From Neoconidiobolus thromboides FSU 785 (Eukaryota > Entomophthoromycota > Entomophthoromycetes > Entomophthorales > Neoconidiobolaceae), in contig MU626433.1 in NCBI GenBank assembly GCA_025603075.1, positions 1 through 39,686 on the forward strand: a stretch of DNA of 39,686 nucleotides. Reading direction: 5' to 3'. This document shows positions 21,009 to 31,463 of this stretch, in pieces. The notes under the pieces were generated by a model that had not been told where the DNA came from, ran no database searches, and worked only from the letters and a program-made list of their open reading frames with translations. The first letter of the stretch is position 1. Each line of letters starts with the position of its first letter. The position numbers were made by a program, and so were the translations under genes.

Positions 21009-22458
21009 ATGCTTAAACTGGAAGATTTACCAGATATTATTTTGTTACAAATATTTAATTTAGTTAACCCAGATGATTTGTTTGATCTTTGTTTTTTGAA
21101 TAAATTTCTTTATAGTCGTATTTATGATATAATATACAATAGTTTATGCAATTCTGTTTACTTTGATCACGATTACCATGAACTTCAAAATAATTTTACA
21201 ATTACGGATGGAGATAAAATAAGAGATTTAATCATGAATAGCAGTGATGACTATCATTGTTTAGAGCTATGTTCAAATACCGCCAGTTTATGTATCAGCT
21301 TCGAGGGCGGATTAAAAGAATTAGACGTATTATTAGCTTCAAACTTATATCCTAAATTAAAAAAGCTTAGTATATATATACCTTATGATGAATATGAAAA
21401 ATTCGTAAGTTGTTTGCCACAGTTTAAGCAAATGTTGGATGATATTGAGTTTCTCAGTATCAATAGTGTTAGTGTTAATACCAATGAATTTATAAACTAT
21501 CTTAATCCAAACAAACTTAAATCGTTAGAGTTGCATTCAGACTATAATGCTGATTCAAGCACATTAACAAAGATAAAAGATAAACTGCCATTGTTAAAAC
21601 TATCAATAGTCTCGTACGATGATGATGAAATGAATTATGGATTTGATTATCTTATATATGGGGATGTATTTTTGTATTTAAGAATCTTACTAACAAATTT
21701 TCCGCTTAAATAGCACTTAAAAAATGGAAAAAATAATGAAGTCAAAAAAGACACTCCCATATTATGATTCTACAAGTAAGCTCATAATCTGTTTAGATCG
21801 TTTGATATGATATTTCAATTAAATGAAAAATCTGTCAACTTATAATGATATTTATTTGTACCCATTCAATTATAATGTTGATAAAAGCATATCTAATAAA
21901 CTAGATAAATATAAAATCTAATCTTTAGGTTATATTAATCCAACGATGCTTGAAATAACAGATTTAAACTTATTATCAAATTTAAAGAAAGTCAGTATTC
22001 GAGAACATCAAGAATTATACACAGTATTAAGTTCGATTTGTTTATTATCAATAATACAAACTACTGAGTTTTGTTTCGTTGATATTTATCATGAAACAGA
22101 TACATTCATTTCTTCTAAGCATTTTGATTTAGATGAAAATTAATATGATAACAATAATGATTATTACTATAGACAGCCCTTAGCTATGATCAATCCAATT
22201 CAATGTAAATTTGTAAAACGTTTAGTGTTTGATAGTTGTGGTTTATTGTTTCAAGACATCTTAGATGTTTTATGTTTCTTTCCCAATGTTGAAGCAGTTA
22301 AGCTTTGTTACATTGTTTTTAAAGGATCTGAAAAAGAGTTAGTATATAAAAACACCAACTCTATTTTACTTCAGTTTAATAATGTTTCATTCGGACGTGA
22401 TGAAACTAATATCATTAATAGTTTAAATAAAAATTCATTAGCTACTTTAATAAAATAA
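21009..22458 (+). pseudogene. F-box/LRR-like protein gene, MITE-split and nonsense-mutated
   Basis: The N-terminus (LPDIILLQIFNLVNPDDLF, then LNKFLYSRIYD) is an F-box, the SKP1-binding part of SCF ubiquitin ligases. Leucine-rich repeat-like segments follow (LKSLELHSD, LKKVSIREH, CKFVKRLVFDS). A MITE occupies 21657-21761; deleting it with one TA keeps the frame (DYLIY-YDST). The same frame then runs to 22458 without any frameshift, but has three stops in 21776-21928 and a TAA at 22141-22143. The first three could be removed if 21776-21928 is a 153-nt intron (GTAAGC donor, CTTTAG acceptor, correct phase). That would be longer than the other introns here and would still leave the 22141 stop. I judge it a recently inactivated gene. 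Present transcripts would give a 234-residue truncation ending in MITE sequence. Confidence 0.7.
21657..21761 (+). mobile_element. MITE copy 10 inside the F-box gene
   Basis: TA-TGGGGATGTATTTTTG to GACACTCCCA-TA. Removal of the element and one TA restores the host frame exactly, as in the TMEM198-like gene. Confidence 0.92.
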
Positions 22459-22706
22459 TAAGTTTTTTTAGTATTTGATTTTTTTACTTTGAATCATGAC
22501 AATGTTCATTAGTAAGTTAAAAAATGTAAACGATACTAATAATACATATAATTAGCGCTATGTGGATAGCAATTGCTATATACTAAAACTATCTTAGGTT
22601 CCATCCGCTTTAGTCAATAGCAAGTTCAATTTAATTTTCAAAGAAACATCATCTTTCAGGATATTAAAAAAATGTCATTATCAGTTCAAAATAAATTAGT
22701 TTCTAA

Positions 22707-22946
22707 TTAATTTATATCCAAGTACCCTTAAATTTTAGCAGTATATTAAGTAATATATTAGAAGAAACCTTTAAGCCACTAGAACTTCCTGAGCTATCCG
22801 AGCTGAGACTTCTAAATAAGTATTTATCCAAAGTAGTGAATTTAGTGATTCAAAGCAATTCACTTATTCCAGATACAACGAATTTAATTATCAAAAATAT
22901 CAAACGTTTCAAGCGGGATTTATCAAAGAGAGTCAATAATCAATGA
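22707..22946 (+). pseudogene. F-box/LRR C-terminal fragment
   Basis: An 80-codon open stretch without a start reads ...LELPELSELRLLNKYLSK and VVNLVIQSNSLIPDTTNLI before TGA 22944-22946. It lies downstream of the F-box pseudogene in a different frame. It is probably the last exon or a displaced piece of the same gene, or the tail of a neighbouring paralogue. Confidence 0.4.
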
Positions 22947-23468
22947 AATATACCAACATCAATATTAACAACTATAAACTATTATTAGGGTGTTCAAATG
23001 TAGTATCAACTCATTATTTATGTTTACTAAAAAAGATTCATAATTTTAAAAGTCGAATTTAAAGGGAAGTTATCTTCTATGAAATAACTTCCAATCCAAG
23101 GGTATGAATATTTAAGTCTTTTGTTATCTCTGAATTTTTAAATAAAGTATTTGAAATTCAAGGTAAAAATATGGTTATCAAAGAAATTATTAAATAGACA
23201 CTTTGATTTTCGTTATACTGAAGGTTGGAAATTTAAATTAATTTGAAAGTATCAAATTATTCTATTATAACAATTGTTTGTTTAATATGCGTTATAATGA
23301 TAGTATTATTATTATTATTGTGTTATTTTAAAATAACAATTCAATTATATTAAGCCATATATTACTAGAAGCTATCAATTTTGATATATTAAATGATAAA
23401 TTTAAAGCAAATTTATTTGTGTAGTTTATTTATTCGATCATTTAAAACTGTTTTGTTGTTAATAAATA

Positions 23469-23715
23469 TTAAGAAAAATTCAACTTGGTCTTGTTAGTTT
23501 TAATTTAGGAGATGAGGAAAATAATGAAATTAACAGAAATCGATTAATTACATGTAAATTTGTAAAACAAGTTACTATGAATTTTTCAATACATCAATTG
23601 AACAGTTCAATTTCTTTTTAGCTACTTTTCTTGATATTCAACTATTAACTTTTAAAAATTATCTTGTTTTAAATTTAGAGACAAAGTTAACTAAGTTATC
23701 TACCTTCTGTTGATT
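23469..23715 (+). pseudogene. Second F-box/LRR relic
   Basis: A frame reading LRKIQLGLVSFNLGDEENN and then LITCKFVKQVTMNF corresponds to the CKFVKRLVF part of the 21009 gene. It stops at 23621 and continues in another frame with FLATFLDIQLLTFKNYLVL. This is a more decayed paralogue fragment, so the family was once tandem here. Confidence 0.5.
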
Positions 23716-23930
23716 ATTGCTCTTATTTAACATAAAGTACAATGTAAAATTATTAAAAATGATTTAACATTAAGTTGGATTGAATGTAAAAATAGGGTTT
23801 TTAACTGATTCTATGTTAGTTTATGATATTACATGTTAATAAACTGTTCTTGTTTTTCTAATAAAATATTCTTACTTACTGCTAGGAATTTTATGTAATG
23901 ATACTCACCTGAATTAAAGAAAGAGCAGTG

Positions 23931-24141
23931 ATTTATTTCGTGGGAAAGTAATAAACTAAATAAACTCAACGAAGACAACTCAAGGAGCCCGGAAAGGAAC
24001 TTGGAAAAATTTGGCCATTTTGTTCCAGTCTTAGATTCTGAAGTGAGTGCCAGAGCGTATTTGATTTCGCATTTGAGAAATCAAACCCGTTTGAGTGAGA
24101 CCTGTAAAGATGGTGGGCCATTGAAATTATTTTTAGTTTAA
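23931..24141 (+). pseudogene. GC-richer coding relic, unknown family
   Basis: A plus-strand frame of about 70 codons without ATG is open from just after a TGA. It includes SPERNLEKFGHFVPVLDSE and ARAYLISHLRNQTRLSE, then ends at TAA 24139-24141. Base composition is clearly less AT-rich than the flanks. The family is not recognised; a transposon fragment is possible. Confidence 0.3.
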
Positions 24142-24422
24142 ATAAAAAACAATGACAGTTTATCAAGGAATGCCTAGATTCAATTATATTAAAAATCGTA
24201 ATCTATAAAACAAGCCCAAATAAAAGACAGCTTAATAAGCTCAACAAATGAACACTTGATTACTAACATTTGTATTGTATAATTTACAAATATTGAAATA
24301 GAATCTCACAACCTCAATATTCACATACCATTCATATCAACTGTTTAATCTTAACCCACTTAAATCTATTTCAAGCCTAATACACTTCCAATAAAATTAT
24401 AGAAATTACTTTTGTTTAATAA

Positions 24423-24638
24423 TTATACTAACATCCCATAGCTTTGTATACAACTAAATTTATAACATCCAAATCTACCTAAAGTAGGATCTTTTCTCCA
24501 ATTAGAACGAATTTGTAAACATCTAGTATTAAGGTTGGAAACTTCAACATCATCAACTGGAGTAGTAGCTGGAGCAGCAGTGCAGAGTTGGAAACTGAAA
24601 GCAGGGATAAGTAAAGTAGAAACGATTTTATTAAGCAC
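24423..24638 (-). CDS. Diverged secreted cysteine-peptide paralogue, 71 aa
   Basis: The signal peptide and AAPA junction match the three array members (MLNKIVSTLL...CTAAPA). The mature part keeps NWRKDPTLGRF, CYKFSC and the first cysteine, but the second cysteine position is an arginine, leaving an unpaired cysteine. Past the usual end the frame runs on by eight residues, so the normal stop after the final Cys-Lys is lost. It is probably decaying or neofunctionalised, and lies apart from the tandem units. Minus strand like its relatives. Confidence 0.6.
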   Translation of the reverse strand: MLNKIVSTLLIPAFSFQLCTAAPATTPVDDVEVSNLNTRCLQIRSNWRKDPTLGRFGCYKFSCIQSYGMLV

Positions 24639-25637
24639 TGGGGCTAAAATTACGAGGTTGGTATTTAGTTATAAGAGGGCTGGTATTTAGACTACCTTTT
24701 GTCAGATTAAGAATTATTATTAATAATAAATTAGTAGCTTAGCGATGGTTATTTATATTTGTCGGATTTTGATTTTTGCCTGAAAAAGTATTTTAATTCA
24801 TAAGTGTAGGTATAAGAGCTTATTTTATTCATAAATTATCCTTTGATATAGTAATATCATATTCTGGGAACAACAGGAGCAACAAATTTGAATAGATTCT
24901 AAATGATACAGTCATTCAGTTTCTTATTAGAACCACAGAGAAAACAAAAAATAAACTCAATGAAATTTGACTACGGTTTAAAACAATGAAGTTATTTGTT
25001 TTTTTGTTGATGAATTAACTCAGAGCTTATACATTTATAAAAATATATATTTGTATAATTAAAGTTGTAATTATTATAAATTACGATGAATAAGATTGGG
25101 TTTGATGTTTGTTTATAGCTCAATTGGGTATTAAAGATATTGATTTATAAAAACAATCTCACAAAAATGAACATAGATTACATATGAATACTGCTGTATC
25201 ACTTCTTGATGTAAATTTAATTAAATTTTATACATTACTTGATAAATACAACACCAATAAAATAATAACATTTCATTTCTATTTCGTAAAAATTTAATAA
25301 AAGGGGACAATTTAAATATGATAATTCAAACTATGAATCAAGAAAAATAATAAATTGATGAATTCAGCTTATTTGGTCTTTAAGAAATTTATTTTATTGA
25401 AAAACTTTAAAGTTATACATCCTAATTCCTACATACTTAACAAGTTTCATTCCATTTACGCGGATCAAATTCGCTTATTTATATGAATAACTGATCACCT
25501 TTTGATTATGACCTTCTATTGAGCTCACCTATAAAGTACTTGCTTTTTTTGTTAGATAAAATTACTCTTGAAGCTTCTAATATTAAAATAATACATAGTT
25601 TATGATTGAAGTTCTCTATATATAATACGCATAATAG
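24639..25637. other. Intergenic, no gene recognised
   Basis: AT-rich. A short plus-strand reading near 25424-25480 (ILNKFHSIYADQIRLFI) may be coding debris. No tRNA or MITE was seen. Confidence 0.35.
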
Positions 25638-25922
25638 TTAGTTATATTAAGTAAACTTAGTAGCTTTATTAAATGTTCGAGATATTAGGGAACAATTCAG
25701 TTAAAAAGCCTCGAGTTACTGTGTTCTAAAATCTCTTCTATATTCTGACAAGTATGGATATCAAAACGAGAGAATAATACTCTTTGGGATGAAGCTACAA
25801 ATATCCATAGCAAATTAAACTAAGAGCATGGGATTGATTATCTCTGAATTCGAGAGCACAACAACTTAAATGGTTGTTATGTATTAATCAATCATGGAGC
25901 TGGCAAAACGATATTTCACAAT
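25638..25922 (+). pseudogene. Decayed coding relic next to a MITE
   Basis: One plus-strand frame of 95 codons includes GTIQLKSLELLCSKISSIF, VWISKRENNTLWDEATN and NGCYVLINHGAGKTIFHN, interrupted by TAG, TGA, TAA and TGA. It ends where the degenerate MITE at 25922 begins. The family is unrecognised. A diverged LRR/F-box relative is conceivable, given the leucine spacing in the first segment. Confidence 0.3.
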
Positions 25923-26022
25923 ATAAAGATATATTTTTTTAAGAATTTTACTAATAATCCTTTTGCTCAAATAGCATTTGAAGATGTAAAAAATAATGAA
26001 GTCAAAAAAACACTCCTTGATA
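25922..26022 (+). mobile_element. MITE copy 11 (orientation A, degenerate)
   Basis: AAGATATATTTTTTTAAG at the left end, AAAACACTCCTTGA at the right, and the core GCTCAAATAGCATTTGAAG. The left terminus has lost its G-run, so this is an old copy. Confidence 0.7.
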
Positions 26023-26387
26023 TTAGTTTCAGTTACGATAATTTTACTAGATTGATTTATTGTATGTTTAACATAATGTTTTTAATTTTATAGTTCATTT
26101 AATATCATTTTTAAGCTTATAAAATAAAATAGGTAATAATTAACTAGTATTAAATTAATATTTTAATTTATTAGTTATGATATTTAAGTTTAATATTAAT
26201 ATAATATAGTTATATTAAAACAAATTAAATGATAAAAATACTATAATAAAATGATGACAGGAATAAAGTTATCATTAAAATCCAGTTTATAAAACTTACT
26301 AGTAATATTGACTCCAAAATTACTCATTATAAAAAAAAACGCTATATAAATATTTGTTATAGCCCTTGTATCCAACAAGTCTGGTAG

Positions 26388-26460
26388 GCTCCGTTAGCTC
26401 AGTTGGCAGAGCGTGGTGCTAATAACGCTAAGGTCATAGGTTCAAGCCCTATACGGAGCA
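26388..26460 (+). tRNA. tRNA-Ile (anticodon AAT), copy 3
   Basis: Identical to the 73-nt sequence at 2982. TTTTTT follows within ten bases. It stands between the diverged peptide gene and the tandem peptide array. Confidence 0.97.
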
Positions 26461-26857
26461 TGTGTTTTTTAAATTTTTAATATTTTTCAAAAATCATCAT
26501 ATCAATCTACTTTTTTTTAGCACTTTTATTGACAAAAGAATGAATAAATCATATGAAATATAGACTGTTTTAATTAATAAGTTGTAATTTATAATAGAAA
26601 GGGTTGTTTTTAGCAAAAAGCTTTAATGATTACTACCCACTAACCTTATAAATTGGACTCCATAAAGCATTATGGCTCAATATTAAACCATCAAATAAAA
26701 TTGTTAATACATTAAAATAAAGACACTAGATTAAATGGGACCTTGTATAATAACATTAAAATAAGTAATCAATAATCAATAAGTTGTAGTTTATAAAAAT
26801 ATACTAAAGAGTATAAACAGTAAATTTGTTTATTACCAAGTGGGTATTGGTGACGAT
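26461..26857. other. 3' side of peptide gene A
   Basis: AT-rich, with no gene seen. It includes the pol III T-run after the tRNA. Confidence 0.35.
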
Positions 26858-27082
26858 TTATTTACATTCAAATTTGTAGCATCTGAATCTACCTAAGGCA
26901 GGGTCATACTTCCATTCAGTACAAAGGATAATACAATTGGCACCGATATCATCAGCTGTAGCTAAGATACTTTTTTCACTGATATCGACTTGGGTACCAA
27001 CTGAAGCATCAGCTGGAGCAGCAGCACAAAGCTGTAAACCAAAAGCGGATACAAGTAAAGTAGCTATGATTTTTTTAAGCAT
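26858..27082 (-). CDS. Secreted cysteine peptide A, 74 aa
   Basis: The precursor has a signal peptide of about 21 residues ending at CAAAPA, then a pro-region with DASVGTQVDISEKS. The mature C-terminus has the fixed pattern C-x3-C-x13-C-x4-C and ends Cys-Lys. The invariant core DPALGRFRCYKFEC is shared with B and C. Four cysteines suggest two disulfides. The C-x3-C spacing is reminiscent of helical-hairpin peptides, but the second pair is x4, so this is not a formal match. Likely a secreted effector, antimicrobial or signalling peptide; the target is unknown. A TATA box lies about 100 nt upstream. It differs from B and C by nine extra pro-region residues. Confidence 0.8.
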   Translation of the reverse strand: MLKKIIATLLVSAFGLQLCAAAPADASVGTQVDISEKSILATADDIGANCIILCTEWKYDPALGRFRCYKFECK

Positions 27083-27183
27083 TTTAGCTAAAGGTATTAT
27101 ATTATTATGTGTTAAATGGTTAATATTAAAATATTACTTTTGATTCTGAGTTAACTTTAATCATTTTTTCAAGTTTGTGGAGC

Positions 27184-27192
27184 CTATTTATA
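27184..27192 (-). promoter_or_regulatory. TATA box of peptide A
   Basis: TATAAATAG on the minus strand, 102 nt before the start codon. The same box is found upstream of B and C, in a flank that is otherwise drifting. Confidence 0.6.
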
Positions 27193-28324
27193 CTCTAATC
27201 GAAATAAGATAGAGTTTGATGTGGACAAACAGAGTTTTATTCTAGAAATATAAAACATCTTCATAATAAACATACTGTAATGATTCATTTATCTTGTATA
27301 TAACCATATGAAATCAGATGAATAGATTAGTTAATAAAACTTAGTAATACTGGTAAATAAGAAATCATTATCTTGATTCAAATGAAGCTATAGGTACAAA
27401 CTGTTGACATTGGTATATATGTTATGGTTCAAATTTATAATTTAACAAGTATATTATTTGATATTTATTATATAGAATATTCAAAACTACTTTGGTTCTA
27501 AGCCCATAAAACAATTTAATACTATACTTAGTATTAGTAGTATTTTAATCTTGAACCATATGAAAGCATGTGTTTCAATATAACAATAAATCTGTTTTAA
27601 CCATATGGAACAAGTAGCTTAGGTTAAAAGCTTTTTTTTAGTTAAGAGTCAATTATAGAATGTCGTTTTTAATGACTTCTATTTAAGTAAATAAAGCTGT
27701 ATAACTTATTCGTAACGTCATTAATTCTGGTAATAAACCTCAAGCATTTATGAACCATTGTTAAATTAATTCTTATTTTGACATTGGCTTGAACTTAACA
27801 TAATATTATTTTACTTGGAACAATCGCTTTAAATATATATGGTTGAAGAATCATGACTACGATATACAGATGTATCGGTTTGTCTATAGGCTAACATTGT
27901 AATATGATAAAAACAAATCATTAAAAGTTACCTTAAATGAATGTTAATGAACAATGAACAAATCCTAAATTCGTTATCCAATTTATAATAAAATAAAGCT
28001 AAAAAAAGATAAATAAACAAATCAAATAAAAAATTAACGAATATCATCGCTTTTTTATCATTATTGTTTTTATCCCACCTATTTTTACGAAGATATTGGG
28101 ATGGAGACAAAGTAAAGAACAAATACTAAACTGGAAGTGGCCTTTTAAATCCAAGGTTTTTTAGTTAATCAATTTTTATGTATTATTATTCAAATTGAAA
28201 TTTTACTAACTCAATATGAAACTTCATAACTAAATGACTTCTGTTTTTATTTAAACATATAATCTCAAAGACATTTTCAATAAATTTGATTAATATGTTA
28301 CTATTATCTCACCACTTTACATCA

Positions 28325-28474
28325 ATTTAGAACTAAGTTTAGTAGTTTTTTATAATACACTTGTAATATAAAGTATAATTATAATAACTTCTAATATATT
28401 ATTTCAATATCTTCCTTGTATTAACATGCATTCAGTTATAAACACAATTGGTCTAAAAAGAATAATTAATTTAT
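28325..28474 (+). repeat. 150-bp near-identical block, copy 1
   Basis: Matches 30713-30862 at 148 of 150 positions by eye (differences in CATGCATTCAG versus CATGTATTTAG), while the sequence on both sides has drifted considerably. It is non-coding in every frame I checked. Confidence 0.85.
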
Positions 28475-28608
28475 CTTTACCATATTTTTATAATACTCAA
28501 AGAATCTAAATGAAACTATTTCTAATGATTACACATTATTTTCTGTCTTGAAGTTTTCTTTTTCTCAGCTTTTAATTTTATGGAAATAAAATCACTGCTG
28601 ATCTTTGG

Positions 28609-28638
28609 GCTATACATCTTCTGAAAAAGATGTATAGC
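28609..28638. other. Perfect 12-bp hairpin
   Basis: GCTATACATCTT, loop CTGAAA, AAGATGTATAGC. The equivalent place in the next unit (31020-31047) keeps only part of the pairing. It could be a transcript structure or a small transposon footprint. Confidence 0.6.
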
Positions 28639-28742
28639 TTCTATGTTATGTATTCTTAGCAATGGACATGAAGTCACTAACAAAGAATCTAATATAAAAA
28701 TTGGAGAAATTGTTATTTCAAAGTATATCATGTCACTAACTA

Positions 28743-28847
28743 TATGGGGATGTTTTTTTTGACTTCATTACTTTTTCCATTTTTTAAGCGCTATTTGAGT
28801 GGAGAAGCTATTAATAAAATTCGTAAACACAAAAATACATCCTCATA
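28743..28847 (-). mobile_element. MITE copy 12 (orientation B)
   Basis: TATGGGGATGTTTTTTTTGAC to ATACATCCTCATA. It lies 3' of peptide gene B. Its insertion point differs from that of copy 13 in the next tandem unit, so the two are separate insertions. Confidence 0.92.
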
Positions 28848-29049
28848 TCTCTATTGCTAAAGATTGAACGTTAATAAAAGAAATTAATATAGGTAAAGTT
28901 CAAATATCAAAGCACTCGTTCATCGTTAAAGAAAATCATACACTTTGAAGTCGATATTTGATTATGCAAGTTATAAATATAAACAAACTTTCAAAGATAT
29001 TAAGATAAAAAAAGATTTTTATTTAATAAAATATCAAACGATTGTTGAT

Positions 29050-29247
29050 TTATTTACATTCCCATTTGTAGCATCTGAATCTACCTAAAGCTGGATCCAT
29101 TTTCCATTCAGTACAGAGGAGTAAGCAGTTAACGCCGGCATTTGGAGCGGCATCAACGGCATCAACTTGATTAGTAGCTGGAGCAGCAGAGATGAGTTGT
29201 AAACCGAAAGCGGATACAAGTAAAGCAGAAACGATTTTGTTAAACAT
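29050..29247 (-). CDS. Secreted cysteine peptide B, 65 aa
   Basis: Signal peptide MFNKIVSALLVSAFGLQLIS with an AAPA junction and a short acidic pro-region (NQVDAVDAAPNAG). The C-x3-C-x13-C-x4-C mature peptide has core DPALGRFRCYKWEC. The mature part is mildly basic. It is almost identical to peptide C; the visible differences are in the pro-region and a Met/Asn exchange before DPALGRF. This fits recent tandem duplication. The start is the only ATG giving a signal peptide. TATAAATATAG lies about 100 nt upstream. A secreted role is firm, the activity is unknown. Confidence 0.85.
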   Translation of the reverse strand: MFNKIVSALLVSAFGLQLISAAPATNQVDAVDAAPNAGVNCLLLCTEWKMDPALGRFRCYKWECK

Positions 29248-29345
29248 TATAACTAAAGAAATTAGGTTAAAGAGGTTAAATGGCTGATACTAAAGGATTA
29301 CTTTGGATTTTGAGTTAACTTTAATAATTTTGTAGAATTTCTAAA

Positions 29346-29356
29346 CTATATTTATA
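29346..29356 (-). promoter_or_regulatory. TATA box of peptide B
   Basis: TATAAATATAG on the minus strand, about 100 nt before the start. The leader between it and the ATG shares the block TTGAGTTAACTTTAAT (as read on the plus strand) with gene A. Confidence 0.6.
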
Positions 29357-31055
29357 CTCTTACTCAATGTATGATGAAATCTTTACATAGTCGAATGATG
29401 AATTTTAAAAAATATAAAATATCTTTACAATAGACGAATATTGTAACAGCTCATTTAATCTTTATAGAACCATATAAAACCAAAACATCCCCACATGTTA
29501 ATGAAACTTAGTGACATTGGCAAATAATAACTTATTATCTTAAGTTAAAATAAAATATGGCTAAAAACTGTCAATATTGATGTTTATGCTATGGTTCAAG
29601 TATCTAATATAACAGGTATATTCTTTGATATTTATTATACAGTGCATTTGTAAAAAGCTTAGTTCTTAAACAACAACTCGATTTACAACTGTATTTACTA
29701 TTAGTAGTATTTTAGTCTTGAACCATACAAAATTATTTATTTAATAAAAATAAAGCTCTTTAGCTATAGATAACCTATGAGTTATGTCAAAAGTTATATT
29801 TAATATATTCCAAAATTTCAAAATACAAAAATACATCTATCGCAGATATGCACTTTCTTTAATAAATATCTGTTATTAGATAGTTGTCTTTATACCAGTT
29901 TAGAATTGTTGTTCCTATTAAATATATCAAATATGAACTTCACCAGAAAAACTATTTAATATTTATAAATGGATTATGACATTTTATTGAATTAAAAATC
30001 AGCTATAAGTTGTCATCAAAAAAGGCTTTCATGTAGATAAGCTGTGTAATTTATTCTTAATGTCATCGATTTTAAGAACAACCTTGAGTAATTATGAACC
30101 ATTGTTTGATTAATTATCAATTTTGACATAGTTTAAACTCACTATAATATTAGTTTATTTATATCAATTGCTTTGAATATATAGTTAAAGGGTCATAATG
30201 CCAGCTTATAAACCTCTTAGTTAGTTTACAGTCGATATCTATATATAATAAAAATAAAATATCAGAATTTATCTAAACTGAATGATAATTATTAAGCTAT
30301 AAGCTTTTTGTCTAATTTATAATATTATAGTGCTAAAAAAAGATAAATAAACAAATTAAATAAAAAATCAAAGAATACTGTCGCTTTATTGTTATCATTG
30401 TTATTATTGTTTCATCTATTTTTATAAAGATTCTAGAATAGAGATAGATTAAAGGAATAATAATAAAGCAAATATAGCCCTTTAGGATTGAAATTTCCAT
30501 GGTTCACCAGTTTTTTAAAATATTATTATAATAATTGAGCATTTAGTTCTAAACAGTTTGATATTAATTTAAGTATCTAATGACTTTTATTTTCATAAAT
30601 ATATATAACTTTAAAGATATTTCCAATAAAGTTGATTAATATGTTACTATTATCTTACTACTTTAGATCAATTCAAGATTACAATGTTTATTTTATCATA
30701 TTGATTATTAAAATTTAGAACTAAGTTTAGTAGTTTTTTATAATACACTTGTAATATAAAGTATAATTATAATAACTTCTAATATATTATTTCAATATCT
30801 TCCTTGTATTAACATGTATTTAGTTATAAACACAATTGGTCTAAAAAGAATAATTAATTTATTTTTATTATATTACTTTTATCATATTATTTTTATCTTG
30901 TTTGCGAAAGTAACGTGTAGCTCTTTTTGATAGTACCGCTTTATTTTATATGATCGTGTATTTTTCTCTTTCCTAACCTTTTACTTCTATGTAGATAAAC
31001 TCAGTACTAACCTTTGGAATGCACACATCCTGGGAAAGAAGTGTAGCTTTTAGAA
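29357..31055. other. Spacer of tandem unit B
   Basis: No gene. It repeats the landmarks of the unit A spacer in the same order: inverted pair at 29590-29728, the AAAAAAGATAAATAAACAAAT block near 30335-30362, and the 150-bp block. Small gains and losses account for its greater length. Confidence 0.6.
30713..30862 (+). repeat. 150-bp near-identical block, copy 2
   Basis: Partner of 28325-28474. Just before it this unit has an insertion of about 45 bp (AAGATTACAATGTTTATTTT and following bases) that is lacking in unit A. Confidence 0.85.
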
Positions 31056-31155
31056 TATGGGGGATGTTTTTTTGACTTCATTACTTTTTCTATTTTTAAG
31101 TGCTATTTAAGCGGAAAAATTGTTAGCAAAATTCTTAAAAAAATATATCCCTATA
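31056..31155 (-). mobile_element. MITE copy 13 (orientation B)
   Basis: TATGGGGGATGTTTTTTTGAC to AATATATCCCTATA. The core has TTTTTAAGTGCTATTTAAGC. Confidence 0.88.
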
Positions 31156-31463
31156 TGCATCTTTAGTAACAGATATTTAAAATTACTAACAGAAAATCCA
31201 ATAAAAAAACTGAAAGAAACTCTATGCTAAAGGATGGGTATGTCAGTATCTATATACTTATTACTAAAAAAAAGACTGAATATGATAAACTTTTGAGTGA
31301 AATAAGTTGTTATAGGTAAAATTCAAATAAAAACATTTATTGATGAAAACCACATTTGAGGTCAACATTTAACTATTTATATAGAAATACAGACAAATAT
31401 TTAAAGGTAATAAATTCGTTAAAGTTTTGTTTTTATTTAATAAAATATCAAACGATTGTTGAT

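Larger units (their letters stand above)
27193..28742. other. Spacer of tandem unit A
   Basis: Homologous in patches to the spacer after gene B. Shared blocks are TATGGTTCAA...TTGAACCATA (27423-27560), an AAAAAAGATAAATAAACAAAT block near 27999-28030, and the near-identical 150 bp at 28325. Open frames at 27928-28122 and 28522-28731 on the minus strand are not conserved as coding, and I do not call them genes. Confidence 0.6.

Noticed and set aside
22566-22579. Palindrome ATAGCAATTGCTAT
   Set aside because: A single 14-bp palindrome in AT-rich DNA with no repeat elsewhere and no gene context.
27928-28731. Small minus-strand frames in the peptide-array spacer
   Set aside because: The equivalent frames are not preserved in the next tandem unit.
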